Positions 8,743-18,837 are shown, counted from the stretch's first letter. The stretch is DNA of 37,006 bases from Bacteroidales bacterium (GCA_007134525.1 SLKR01000003.1:1-37006), one strand, 5' to 3'. Notes: generated from the sequence alone by a model not told the origin. Numbers and translations: made by a program.

Positions 8743-10167
8743 ATGATCTCTTTTATTCTTAATGACAAAGAGGTAAGCACGGAAACAGGGCCGGGGAGCA
8801 GCCTGCTTGACTTCATACGCAGGGAGGCCAGCCTTCCCGGCACAAAGACAGGTTGCCGCGAGGGTGACTGCGGGGCATGCACCGTACTGGAGGGCAAACT
8901 CAAAGGTGGCCGTGTTGAATACCGTAGCATAGTATCGTGCCTGAGCCCCCTTGGTAATGCGCACGGCAAGCATATTGTCACAATAGAGGGGATCAACTGC
9001 AAAACCCTCAGCCCGGCACAGGAAGCTATTGTCAAAAACGGCGGCACCCAGTGTGGATTCTGCACGCCGGGTTTCATTTTGTCACTTACCGCATTCAGCC
9101 TCGACAGCCAGTCTCCTGAACCGGAAAGGGCCATTGAGGCCATGAGTGGCAATATATGCAGATGTACAGGTTATAAATCAATTGAAAGGGCAGCGGTATC
9201 TATTTCGCGGATACTCAAAAACAGGAACCCCGATAACCCGGCAGGCTGGCTGGTAAGCCAGGGTTTTCTTCCGCCTTATTTCACCTCGATCCCCGAAAGG
9301 CTTGCAGCCATAGAGGCGCCGACCAGAACTACAGGCAGGAGAAGGACAATTATCGGTGGCGGCACCGACATCCTGGTTCAGAAACCTGATGAAACAAGTG
9401 AGTCGGATACCCTTCTGCTGTTTGATGACAACGACCTGAAAGAAATTGAGATAAAGGATGGGATTATACATATCGGGGCATCTGTTACAACCAGTGAAAT
9501 TATGCACTCCTCTCTAATGAGAGCCAGGATACCGCGCCTTTATGAATACTTCAGGCTCATCTCCTCAGAGGCTGTAAGAAACATGGGCACCATAGGTGGC
9601 AATATATGCAACGCCTCCCCGATAGCCGACCTGGTAATCTTTTTCATGGCGCTCAACACCTCTGTTAGCATTAAGAACCTTGTAAGCAAACAGCAGCGCT
9701 CCCTGCCACTGAAAGCACTTTATAAAGGCTACAAGAAACTTGATATGCTTGAAGACGAAATAGTTACACACCTTACTTTCCCTGCCGCGCAGGGAAAGCT
9801 GCTGTTTAACTTTGAGAAAGTAAGCAAACGGAAGATGCTGGATATAGCCAGTGTAAATTCAGCGATGTCGGCAGGTATTAGGAATGGCCTGCTGGAAGAT
9901 GTCATACTGAGTATGGGTGGTGTGGCACCCGTGCCCCTGTATCTGGAAAAAACGGCCGGGTTCCTTACAGGCCGCAGTCCTGGTGTTGAAACGATCCTGG
10001 AGTGTAATTCCGTCCTTCAGAAGGAGATCTCACCCATCAGTGACATAAGGGGCAGCAAAGAGTATAAGCGCCTGCTGGCGCGTCAGCTTCTTGCAGCCCA
10101 TTTCATTTTACTCTTTCCTGAACATACCGATAAGGATCAACTAATAAAACGCCTGTCAGAGGCATAG
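8743..10167 (+). CDS. xdhA: Xanthine dehydrogenase small subunit (fused 2Fe-2S + FAD-binding domains)
   Basis: 474 aa; GCREGDCGACTVLEG, CGFCTPGFILSL, GNICRCTGYKSIERA (2Fe-2S domains), then IIGGGTDILVQ and RNMGTIGGNICNASPIADL (FAD domain). Confidence 0.9.
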   Translation: MISFILNDKEVSTETGPGSSLLDFIRREASLPGTKTGCREGDCGACTVLEGKLKGGRVEYRSIVSCLSPLGNAHGKHIVTIEGINCKTLSPAQEAIVKNGGTQCGFCTPGFILSLTAFSLDSQSPEPERAIEAMSGNICRCTGYKSIERAAVSISRILKNRNPDNPAGWLVSQGFLPPYFTSIPERLAAIEAPTRTTGRRRTIIGGGTDILVQKPDETSESDTLLLFDDNDLKEIEIKDGIIHIGASVTTSEIMHSSLMRARIPRLYEYFRLISSEAVRNMGTIGGNICNASPIADLVIFFMALNTSVSIKNLVSKQQRSLPLKALYKGYKKLDMLEDEIVTHLTFPAAQGKLLFNFEKVSKRKMLDIASVNSAMSAGIRNGLLEDVILSMGGVAPVPLYLEKTAGFLTGRSPGVETILECNSVLQKEISPISDIRGSKEYKRLLARQLLAAHFILLFPEHTDKDQLIKRLSEA

Positions 10168-10168
10168 A

Positions 10169-12442
10169 ATGAAAAACATCGACTCCATATCACATGTAAA
10201 GGGCAGATCGGTATATGTTGATGATATACCTGAAAGGGCCGGCACCCTCCATGCAGTTGTTTTCCACTCCCCTTGCGCGCATGGTATAATAAAGGGGCTT
10301 GACGTATCTGAGGCCTTGAATAACAACGGAGTACATGCAATACTAACAGCTTCTGACATCCCCGGAGAGAACCAGATAGGCGGGGTAATCCCGGATGAGC
10401 CACTTTTTGCAGACGGCAAGGTTGAATTCGCCGGCCAACCAGTGGCACTGGTAGTTGCTTCTGATGAAGCAACAGCAAGAAAGGCCAGAAGACTAATCAA
10501 AATTGAGGTTGAGGAACTTGAAGCTGTTACCGGTGCCAGGGAGGCATACAAAAAGTCAATGTTTTTGTCGCCTCCCGGTATATTCATTAGCGGTGACATT
10601 GAGAAAGCATGGAGAGAGTGCGAATATATATTTGAAGGGCAGTGTGAGTCAGGAGGTCAGGAACACCTCTACATAGAAGGGCAGGCCTCTTATGCGTATT
10701 TAAATGAGGACGGTGCGATCAGGATAATATCCTCGACCCAGGGACCTACCCACGTGCAGAAGACAGCTGCAGCAGTACTCGGGTTGCCAATGCACCGAAT
10801 TGAGGTTGATGTTACCCGTCTTGGAGGCGGTTTCGGCGGAAAGGAGGACCAGGCAACACCTTACGCATGCATGGCAGCCTTGGCTGCCATGCGTTTGAAA
10901 AAGGCCGTAAAGATTGTTTTGCACCGCCTTGACGATATGATTATGACAGGCAAGCGCCACCCATACAGCGCTGACTACAAGATCGGACTATCCGCCGGGC
11001 TAAAGATCATTGCATACCAGGCAAGGCTCTACCAGAACGGTGGTGCAGCAGCTGACCTGTCGCCGGCCATACTTGACCGCAGCCTGTTTCATTCGACAAA
11101 TGCATACTATATTCCGAATACGGAGGTAACTGCATACAGCTGCAAGACCAATCTGCCGCCCAACACTGCCTTCAGGGGCTTTGGAGGGCCACAGGCGATG
11201 TTCGTGATTGAGTCGGCAATAGCCAGGGCAGCACACGAACTTAAAACTGAAGCCAGAACAATACAGGAAAGGAACTTCCTCAGCAGCAAGGATCACTTCC
11301 AGTATGGACAGAAGGCAGCAGGCGCCAGCATTAGAAAATGCTACAAGCTGGCCGCAAAGGAGTTTCAGATAGAGAGGCTTTCAAAAGAGGTAAGGGAGTT
11401 CAACAGCAAAAACGGATTACGAAAAAAAGGCATAGCAATGATGCCCGTCTGCTTTGGAATTTCATTTACCAGCAAGCATATGAACCAGGCACGCGCACTG
11501 GTGCATATATATCAGGACGGGAGTGTAGGTGTAAGCACAGGGGCGGTAGAAATGGGCCAGGGTGTCAATACCAAGATAGTTCAGGTAGTGGCAAAGACTC
11601 TTGCCGTTGATCCCGGACTTGTAAGGATCGAGACCACAAATACCACAAGGGTCAGCAACACCTCCCCCACAGCTGCCAGCTCAGGTGCAGACCTTAACGG
11701 CAAGGCAGCACAGATTGCTTGTTCAAGGCTGGCATCACGACTCAAAAGGGCAGCAGCAAACAAACTGGGCAAGGAAATCAGGGATATTGAACTAAGTGGC
11801 AAAGGGATAAGGATTAATGGGAAATCTGCCGGCATCTCCTGGAAGGAGGCGGTAAAGTATGCCTACATGCAAAGGATATGCCTGTCGGAACAGGGGCACT
11901 ATTCAACCCCTGGCATTGATTTCAACAGAAGTATATCAAAAGGGCAGCCCTTTGCCTACCACGTATATGGCGCTGCTATTGTCACAGTCAATGTTGACTG
12001 CATCAGGGGCACATATGAAGTGGAAAGGGTAAATATTGTTCATGATTTCGGCAACTGCATGAACACTTTAATTGACATGGGTCAGGTGGAAGGAGCCCTG
12101 ATGCAGGGAATTGGCTGGATGACCATGGAGGAGTTTTCCTGGGATAAAAATGGACATATTCTCTCCAAGAGTCTTTCAACCTACAAGGTCCCGGATATCT
12201 ACTCAGCACCGGGTGAGGTGAATTGCATACCCCTGCCATCAAAGGGGCCGGCCAAGGCAATCCTTAAGTCAAAGGCAGTGGGCGAACCCCCGCTCATGTA
12301 TGGTATAGGCGTATACTTTGCACTGCAGAATGCCATTATTTCTTTCAATCCTTCATACCGTCCCGACTTTAATGCACCACTCACCCCTGAGAAGGTCCTG
12401 ATGCGCCTTTACTCTTCCCGGCCCGGGAAAAAGCGATCATAA
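10169..12442 (+). CDS. xdhB: Xanthine dehydrogenase molybdopterin-binding subunit
   Basis: 757 aa; RLGGGFGGKEDQ, NTAFRGFGGPQAM, EMGQGVNTK, KAVGEPPLMYGIG. Glu, Arg and Glu are present at the positions equivalent to the xanthine oxidoreductase catalytic residues. Starts 1 nt after the xdhA stop. Confidence 0.9.
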   Translation: MKNIDSISHVKGRSVYVDDIPERAGTLHAVVFHSPCAHGIIKGLDVSEALNNNGVHAILTASDIPGENQIGGVIPDEPLFADGKVEFAGQPVALVVASDEATARKARRLIKIEVEELEAVTGAREAYKKSMFLSPPGIFISGDIEKAWRECEYIFEGQCESGGQEHLYIEGQASYAYLNEDGAIRIISSTQGPTHVQKTAAAVLGLPMHRIEVDVTRLGGGFGGKEDQATPYACMAALAAMRLKKAVKIVLHRLDDMIMTGKRHPYSADYKIGLSAGLKIIAYQARLYQNGGAAADLSPAILDRSLFHSTNAYYIPNTEVTAYSCKTNLPPNTAFRGFGGPQAMFVIESAIARAAHELKTEARTIQERNFLSSKDHFQYGQKAAGASIRKCYKLAAKEFQIERLSKEVREFNSKNGLRKKGIAMMPVCFGISFTSKHMNQARALVHIYQDGSVGVSTGAVEMGQGVNTKIVQVVAKTLAVDPGLVRIETTNTTRVSNTSPTAASSGADLNGKAAQIACSRLASRLKRAAANKLGKEIRDIELSGKGIRINGKSAGISWKEAVKYAYMQRICLSEQGHYSTPGIDFNRSISKGQPFAYHVYGAAIVTVNVDCIRGTYEVERVNIVHDFGNCMNTLIDMGQVEGALMQGIGWMTMEEFSWDKNGHILSKSLSTYKVPDIYSAPGEVNCIPLPSKGPAKAILKSKAVGEPPLMYGIGVYFALQNAIISFNPSYRPDFNAPLTPEKVLMRLYSSRPGKKRS

Positions 12443-13011
12443 TCCCCCGGTGTATTGATGTTTGACAATACCTGAGTTCTGTGAGTTTCAGCAAGGCAGG
12501 TACCGGTACTTTCCAGATGTTCCCTTAATGTAAGATGGTATTTCCTGGCTCTTTTCAATCTCTTTGCAGCATTAGGTGATAAAAGTATCGGGCTGCCGTA
12601 TTTCCCCCCACATACAGGTCTTATGCATCCGTGCTCCCCTGGATAGGATGCGAGCCATTCAAGGATATCAGTGGTAATAAAGGGGTTGTCAACATTATGG
12701 ACAAATACGCTGTTTGCCAATTTACCAAGCGCCCTGAGGCCACACTGAAGGGAGAATAACCTGCCCTTTTCCGGGTAACGGTTAAGCACAATATCCACTT
12801 CCGGTGGCATTTCTGCAACATGGGCCTCAAGCCAGCTAACACCTTGATGGTTGACCACCATTGCGATCCTCCTGCAACCGAAACCGGAATAGACGCTGGC
12901 GCAACGTCCTGCAAAGCTAATTCCGTGTGCATATTCAAGCGAAAGCTTTGGTGTTTTCATCCTTATAGAACTTCCGGCAGCCAGTATAACTGCATCGAAA
13001 TCAATTTTCAT
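12409..13011 (-). CDS. mocA: MobA/MocA-like molybdenum-cofactor nucleotidyltransferase
   Basis: 200 aa; DAVILAAGSSIRMKTPKLSLEYA (NTP-transferase loop), VHNVDNPFITTDIL, GGKYGSPILLSPNA. Sits between molybdoenzyme genes; the mocA assignment versus other MobA-like proteins rests on context. Confidence 0.75.
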   Translation of the reverse strand: MKIDFDAVILAAGSSIRMKTPKLSLEYAHGISFAGRCASVYSGFGCRRIAMVVNHQGVSWLEAHVAEMPPEVDIVLNRYPEKGRLFSLQCGLRALGKLANSVFVHNVDNPFITTDILEWLASYPGEHGCIRPVCGGKYGSPILLSPNAAKRLKRARKYHLTLREHLESTGTCLAETHRTQVLSNINTPGDYDRFFPGREE

Positions 13012-13067
13012 CTTATTGAAAACATTTCATATTTTTGACAACAGGCAGCCTCCAAATCAAAAAGCAA

Positions 13068-16000
13068 ATGTCCGACAAACTCTTTCCCCTTCCTGTCGAA
13101 AAACTCCTCGGAATCACTCTGAATGAACTTGACAATAAAGGTAGTTATTTTGGTATACCAGGGGATATCTTCTATACGCCACCTGCAGGAAGGAAAAACC
13201 GCCTTGAAAGCAGAATATTCGACCACATAATTCAGACACCAATAGGCATAGCAGCCGGCCCGCACAGCCAGATGGCACAGAACATTGTTGCAGCATGGCT
13301 GATGGGAGCCCGTTATATTGAACTAAAGACTGTACAAACACTCGACAACATCGACGTTCCCAAGCCCTGTATCGACATGCAGGATGAGGGGTACAACTGT
13401 GAGTGGTCGCAGGAGCTGAGTTTGCGTCAGAGTTTTGATGAATACCTCAAGGCCTGGGTTATAATACATGTACTGAATCACCGCATGGGTCGCAGTGAAG
13501 GCCCCGGTGTAGTATTTAACATGAGTGCCGGATACGACCTTGAGGGTATACGCAGCGAGAACATGCGGTGGTTCTTTGGCAAGATGACCGTTTGCCCGGG
13601 CGAGATAGAAGAAAAAAGGGAAGCGTTAAAGGAAGTTTACCCTCCCATTTCTGATGTCAGCATTCCAGGAACCATTTCAGACAACATTACCCTGTCAACA
13701 ATGCATGGTTGCCCGGCCGGTGAGATTGAATCGATCGCCGGCTGGCTGATGGAGGAAAAAGGCCTGCACACTTACGTCAAGCTTAACCCAACCCTCCTCG
13801 GACCCGGAATACTCAGGGAAATTCTAAACGGGCAGCTGGGCTTCAAAACAGTTGTGCCCGACCAGGCATTCGAACACGATCTCAGGTATGATGATGCTGT
13901 AAGGATAATTAAGAACCTGAGGCAAAAGGCAGGGGAATGCGATCTTGAGTTCGGCCTTAAACTAACAAACACACTAGAAACACTTAACAAAAGGGAGGTT
14001 TTTAACAAGGGTGTAGATAAAGTATATATGAGCGGAAGGGCATTGCATCCACTGGCTGTTAAGCTTGCTTCCATTTTACAGGAGGAGTTTGAAGGTAGTT
14101 TGTCGCTCTCCTTCTCAGGTGGGGCAGATGCATTCAATACCGCTGAATTGCTGGCCTGTGGGTTCAAAACCGTAACATCATGTTCTGATCTGCTGAAGCC
14201 TGGCGGCATGATGAGGATACCACAGTACCTGGAACAAATTCACAAGAAAATGGCATATTGCGGGGCTGAAAGCACTGAGCAACTGGTAACAAAGTCATCT
14301 GATGGCAGATGCAGGGAAGAGGCCTTACGGAAAAACCTGCGGGAGTATTTCTCGAAAACCCTGTCTGGCAGTTACTATAAAATGGAGTTTATAAACCCGC
14401 CAAACATAAAGACAAATCGCAGGCTTGAATTATTTGACTGTATTTCTGCACCTTGTCGCGATACCTGTGCCACATTGCAGGATATACCCGAATATCTGCT
14501 TTCTGCATCAAATGGGGAGTTTCAGAAGTCGCATGAAACCATATTGCGTACAAACCCCTTTCCCTCGGTAACAGGGATGATATGCGATCACCTGTGCCAG
14601 GACAAATGCACAAGACTGCATTACGATGAGCCCCTGCTTATAAGGGAGGTTAAACGCTTTTGCTCCGGACAAAGTGAACCGGATATCTGGCCGGCACCCG
14701 ACAATGGCCTTAAGACAAGTATAATAGGTGCCGGCCCTGCCGGGCTCTCCTGTGCGTATTTCCTTGCACTGGCTGGTTTTTCGGTAGAGGTATTTGAAAA
14801 ACTGCCTCAGGCAGGCGGTATGGTACGGTTTGCAATTCCGGGGTTCAGGCTGAGCGATGAGGCTCTTGACAGGGATATTGAACGGATAAGGTCGCTTGGG
14901 GTAAAAATTCACTATAACCGTTTTGTTGACAGGGAATTCTTCAAAAAGATAAAGGAGGGATCTGATTTTGTATTTGCCGGCCCCGGGGCACCAAAATCAA
15001 TGCCCCTGGATATTGAAGGAATTGAAGCCCGGGGTGTGCTTGACCCGCTCTCTTTTCTTTTCGCGGTAAGGGAAGGCAAAAGACCTGAACCTGGCAGAAA
15101 GGTCGTGATAATCGGCGGGGGCAACACGGCAATGGACGCAGCCCGGACCGCCTCCAGGCTTACAGACGGAGAAGTAATAATAGTTTACCGGCGCACAATA
15201 AACCAGATGCCCGCCGACCAGGGTGAAATCAGGGCAGCAATGCAGGAGGGAGTAAGATTCATTGAGCTCTGCGGCCCTGTGGGCATCATAAAGAAAAAGG
15301 GCAGGGTTAAGGCATTAAGGGTGGTAAGAATGGAATTAAGCGGCAGGGATCTTTCCGGCAGGCCAAAGCCCGTCAGAATTAAGGGAAGTGAATTCGAAAT
15401 TGAATGTGATACTGTAATCCCTGCAATAGGTCAAAAGGTAGAAACGGGTTTTATAGCAGAGAACGATTTAAAGACAAAAGAAGGGAGCTACCTGAGCCGG
15501 CAGGCAAGGGTATTTACCGGAGGAGATGCAATGCGGGGCGCATCTACGGCTATAAATGCCATCGGGGATGGCAGGAAGGCAGCCGGGGAGATTTTTAGAG
15601 CAGCCGGCCTGAAAGCTGGGCCCGGCCAGCCTGTAAAGGAGAATAAACCGGATAACAGGGAGATTATGATCCGCAGATCCAGAAGAGAGTTTGCACCTGT
15701 TGTCCGGGAGATCACATCAGATAAAAGGAAGAGTTTCAACCTAGTGCAACTGCCACTTTTCAGGGAGGAAATAGTAAGGGAGGCAGGCAGATGCCTTCAA
15801 TGCGACGAGTTGTGCAATACCTGCGTTACCGTATGCCCCAACCTGGCAAATTATCCCTGGTCGGCAAGTGCTGCAGAATATCCGGTACATACTGTCATAC
15901 AGGATAAATACGGCAAGACACTAATTACTGAAAACGGCACTTTTTCAATAAAACAGAGCACCCAGATCCTGAATATAGCCGACTTTTGCAATGAGTGCGG

Positions 16001-16340
16001 AAATTGCGAAACCTTTTGTCCGACCGCCGATGCTCCATACAGGGTAAAGCCAAAAATACACCTTGGCATGGATTCTTTTAATGCTTCAGACGAGGGTTAT
16101 TACCTTAGTAAGCTTCAAAACAGAAATATCCTCTTATTTAAGGACAAAAACGGATTGACGACATTCTCTGACCATGGCAGCCACTATACATTTGAATCCA
16201 ACCAGGTTTTCATTGAACTTGACGCCAACACTTTCGGGATAAGAGAGGCAAAGGTCAAATTAAAGGGCAAATACAGTGCAGGTACGGAAAAGGCTGCCGC
16301 TATGCACATTTTACTTGAAGGGACAAAAAATTTATTTTAA
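13068..16340 (+). CDS. ygfK: YgfK-like putative selenate reductase / purine-catabolism oxidoreductase (DHOD-like N-terminus, GltD-like FAD/NAD(P) domain, C-terminal Fe-S motif)
   Basis: About 1090 aa; TPIGIAAGPHSQMAQNIVAAWLMGARYIELKTVQT, SIIGAGPAGLSCAYFLALAGFSVEVFEKLPQAGGMVRFAIPGFRL, VVIIGGGNTAMDAARTA, CNECGNCETFCPTADAPYRVKPK. Track start 13035 is TTG; ATG at 13068 preferred. Confidence 0.87.
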   Translation: MSDKLFPLPVEKLLGITLNELDNKGSYFGIPGDIFYTPPAGRKNRLESRIFDHIIQTPIGIAAGPHSQMAQNIVAAWLMGARYIELKTVQTLDNIDVPKPCIDMQDEGYNCEWSQELSLRQSFDEYLKAWVIIHVLNHRMGRSEGPGVVFNMSAGYDLEGIRSENMRWFFGKMTVCPGEIEEKREALKEVYPPISDVSIPGTISDNITLSTMHGCPAGEIESIAGWLMEEKGLHTYVKLNPTLLGPGILREILNGQLGFKTVVPDQAFEHDLRYDDAVRIIKNLRQKAGECDLEFGLKLTNTLETLNKREVFNKGVDKVYMSGRALHPLAVKLASILQEEFEGSLSLSFSGGADAFNTAELLACGFKTVTSCSDLLKPGGMMRIPQYLEQIHKKMAYCGAESTEQLVTKSSDGRCREEALRKNLREYFSKTLSGSYYKMEFINPPNIKTNRRLELFDCISAPCRDTCATLQDIPEYLLSASNGEFQKSHETILRTNPFPSVTGMICDHLCQDKCTRLHYDEPLLIREVKRFCSGQSEPDIWPAPDNGLKTSIIGAGPAGLSCAYFLALAGFSVEVFEKLPQAGGMVRFAIPGFRLSDEALDRDIERIRSLGVKIHYNRFVDREFFKKIKEGSDFVFAGPGAPKSMPLDIEGIEARGVLDPLSFLFAVREGKRPEPGRKVVIIGGGNTAMDAARTASRLTDGEVIIVYRRTINQMPADQGEIRAAMQEGVRFIELCGPVGIIKKKGRVKALRVVRMELSGRDLSGRPKPVRIKGSEFEIECDTVIPAIGQKVETGFIAENDLKTKEGSYLSRQARVFTGGDAMRGASTAINAIGDGRKAAGEIFRAAGLKAGPGQPVKENKPDNREIMIRRSRREFAPVVREITSDKRKSFNLVQLPLFREEIVREAGRCLQCDELCNTCVTVCPNLANYPWSASAAEYPVHTVIQDKYGKTLITENGTFSIKQSTQILNIADFCNECGNCETFCPTADAPYRVKPKIHLGMDSFNASDEGYYLSKLQNRNILLFKDKNGLTTFSDHGSHYTFESNQVFIELDANTFGIREAKVKLKGKYSAGTEKAAAMHILLEGTKNLF

Positions 16341-16346
16341 AAGGAC

Positions 16347-17828
16347 ATGATAGAATTCACAGACAGAATCACGAACGAAAAAGCCCGTGAAAATGCCATC
16401 AGGCGCTTCAGAGAAAAGGAGATAATACTTCCTCTGTTCAGCCAACAAAAGGATCCGGATCTTATACCCGACAAGGTTAAAGACAGGCTTAAAAACATAG
16501 GGCTTTGGGAGATACACCCTTTGAACCTATTCCGGATAAACTGGAAAAATGAGGCCAGAGAAAGCGGCGGGCTTTTTGGCAAGGTAAATTACTTTGAGAT
16601 ACCGCGCTCAATCAGCGGAGTGAAAGCCCGCATCCTTATGCTGGCCGGGAAGTGGTTCCCCACTGGCGCCCACAAGGTTGGTGCAGCTTATGGATGCCTT
16701 GCCCCCAGAATAATAACAGGAGAGTTCGACCCGACCTACCACAAGGCAGTCTGGCCATCAACCGGTAACTATTGCCGAGGCGGGGCCTTTGACTGCAAGT
16801 TAATGGGAAGCAATGCCGTTGCAATACTGCCTGAAAATATGAGCCGGGAAAGGTTTGACTGGCTCAGGAATGAAATCGGGTGTGAAGTAATTGCAACACC
16901 GGGTTGTGAATCCAACGTAAAGGAGATATATGACAAATGCTGGGAGATCAGGCGCACCCGTCCGGATTGCATAATACTAAATCAGTTTGAAGAGTTCGGC
17001 AATGCAGTGTGGCATTACCATATAACCGGAAATGCGCTCGAGGAGGTTTTCAGAATGGAGGGTTCCGGCAGGAGCCGTCTTGCGGCTTATGTATCGGCAA
17101 CAGGATCAGCCGGTACCATTGCCGCAGGAGACTACCTGAGGACAATTGCACCGGATGTCAGGGTAGTGGCCTCCGAGGCACTGCAATGCCCCACCCTTCT
17201 GCAAAATGGCTATGGAGGGCACCGTATAGAGGGCATTGGCGACAAGCATGTACCCTGGATCCACAATGTCAGGAATACCGATATGGTAACGGCCATTGAC
17301 GATGAGGACTGTATGCGTTTATTAAGGCTATTCAATGAAAAAGAGGGAGTTAACTTTTTGATGTCTGAAGGACTAAACCGCGAGGAGGCCGGCACCCTAC
17401 CCCTGCTCGGTATATCTGGGATAGCCAATATGATCTCGGCAATAAAGACTGCAAAATATTTAGAACTTGACAGTGACGATATAATCCTTTCTCTGGCAAC
17501 TGATTCTGCGGAGCTTTACAGTTCAAGGCTAATCGAATTAAGGGAAAACAAGGGTGTATATACTGAAAAACAAGCACTCAGGGACTTTGAGAAAGCTATA
17601 ATGGGAACTGCGACCGACAATTTGAAAGAGCTGAGCTACCGGGATAAAAAGGCGATCCACAACCTGAAGTACTTTACCTGGGTAGAACAGCAGCAAAAAG
17701 ATGTTGATGACCTGGACAGCCTTTGGTACGACAGAGGGCTCTGGCCAAAGATATTTGCCCAGATAGGTCGCTGGGACGAACTAATTGAGGATTTCAATGA
17801 GCGTACCGGAGTTTTGTCAGGGCTTTAG
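16347..17828 (+). CDS. PLP-dependent fold-type II enzyme (TrpB/cysteine-synthase-like superfamily) of unknown specificity
   Basis: 493 aa; KWFPTGAHKVGAAYGCLAPRI (Schiff-base Lys context similar to TrpB TGAHK), WPSTGNYCRGGAFDCKLMGSNAVAILPENMS (SxGN phosphate/carboxylate loop), YVSATGSAGTIAAGDYL (Gly-rich PLP-phosphate loop). Does not read like canonical YgeX/DAPAL by eye. Confidence 0.8.
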   Translation: MIEFTDRITNEKARENAIRRFREKEIILPLFSQQKDPDLIPDKVKDRLKNIGLWEIHPLNLFRINWKNEARESGGLFGKVNYFEIPRSISGVKARILMLAGKWFPTGAHKVGAAYGCLAPRIITGEFDPTYHKAVWPSTGNYCRGGAFDCKLMGSNAVAILPENMSRERFDWLRNEIGCEVIATPGCESNVKEIYDKCWEIRRTRPDCIILNQFEEFGNAVWHYHITGNALEEVFRMEGSGRSRLAAYVSATGSAGTIAAGDYLRTIAPDVRVVASEALQCPTLLQNGYGGHRIEGIGDKHVPWIHNVRNTDMVTAIDDEDCMRLLRLFNEKEGVNFLMSEGLNREEAGTLPLLGISGIANMISAIKTAKYLELDSDDIILSLATDSAELYSSRLIELRENKGVYTEKQALRDFEKAIMGTATDNLKELSYRDKKAIHNLKYFTWVEQQQKDVDDLDSLWYDRGLWPKIFAQIGRWDELIEDFNERTGVLSGL

Positions 17829-18743
17829 CCGGAATTTCTCCAGGAATGGCAACCAAACTGCCATAAACTCCCTGAAGTGAGTTTCCATAGGATTATGGCC
17901 CACCCCTTCTAAAAGCTTTAGCTCAGTGTCTTTCATTCTATCAAGCGCAGGCTTTTTGCCGGTATAGGGTACCCAGGAGTCAGCATCACCCCACACAGCC
18001 AAGGAAGGAACCTCAAGGTTTGATGCATCAAGGCTTTTCAGCTCCCTGTGGTAAGCAGGTGCAGACAATATGGCACGCATGGTTCCGGGCACAGAAAGGG
18101 GTTCGGTATATGCCCTGACCTGCCCGGGATTTGGTTTCTGCCCGTATGCCGATCTCAGAATCCTCTCAATACGCTTCTCATTTATAAGCCACTTTTGAGC
18201 AAATTCACCGATAATGAACCTAAGTGGCGATAACCTCAACAACAGGTTAACTGAATGGTCATTAAAAGGCAGTTCCGGAAAGAGAACGGCAGATACAAAA
18301 GTAGCACTATCAAGGTCTTCCGGAAACATAAGCGCATATGCCTGTACAATGCCTCCCCCCATGGAGTGCCCTGCCATATGCCAGCACCTTCCGGGAAAAT
18401 ATCTATGCAAAAACTCATGCAAACGCATTGCATGTGCAGTAAAAGACTGGTTAATCCTATGCGAGTTGCCACTGTAGCCAAAGGGCGGCAAATCCACTGC
18501 AATAACCTCAAAACCGGATCTCGCCAGTGAATCTGCAACCTGTTGCCAGGAGTATGTTGATGCACCAAAACCATGCACAAGAAAAACGCTCCCTGCATGG
18601 GATTCAACGGCTGGCTCCCAGTAGCGGTAATGAATTTCTGTCCCTTTTATCTCTGCAAAACAGCTGTTGGGAAAGGGATGTCCTGCACAACTGACTGCAG
18701 GAACACCAAAAAGCAGAAAAAAATAAATTGTCCGCAAATTCAT
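17817..18743 (-). CDS. Secreted or lipoprotein-like alpha/beta hydrolase
   Basis: About 308 aa; signal-like N-terminus MNLRTIYFFLLFGVPAVSCAG, oxyanion motif VFLVHGFGAS, nucleophile elbow AGHSMGGG, WGDADSWVP Asp, EGVGHNPM His. ATG at 18743 preferred over TTG at 18749. Confidence 0.82.
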   Translation of the reverse strand: MNLRTIYFFLLFGVPAVSCAGHPFPNSCFAEIKGTEIHYRYWEPAVESHAGSVFLVHGFGASTYSWQQVADSLARSGFEVIAVDLPPFGYSGNSHRINQSFTAHAMRLHEFLHRYFPGRCWHMAGHSMGGGIVQAYALMFPEDLDSATFVSAVLFPELPFNDHSVNLLLRLSPLRFIIGEFAQKWLINEKRIERILRSAYGQKPNPGQVRAYTEPLSVPGTMRAILSAPAYHRELKSLDASNLEVPSLAVWGDADSWVPYTGKKPALDRMKDTELKLLEGVGHNPMETHFREFMAVWLPFLEKFRLKP

Positions 18744-18837
18744 TGTCAAAATAAAAACCTGCCAATCCCAACAAAATTAGTAAAAACAGCCCCGGTTTGA
18801 TCAAAATTTAATAAATTGGCATTATAACTTGCTTTCT

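Noticed and set aside
8733-9152. 139-aa minus-strand ORF antisense to xdhA (with a second at 8554-8973)
   Set aside because: Overlaps the conserved 2Fe-2S coding region; low-complexity composition and no family signature.
13772-14209. 145-aa minus-strand ORF antisense to ygfK
   Set aside because: Ser/Leu-rich translation typical of a reversed coding frame; the plus-strand YgfK reading is clearly supported.
18818-18832. Sigma-54-like GG...GC element (TTGGCATTATAACTTGC) just upstream of the threonine-synthase-like gene
   Set aside because: Spacing between GG and GC is 11 nt rather than the strict 10 of sigma-54 promoters, and it lies only about 6 nt before the ATG.
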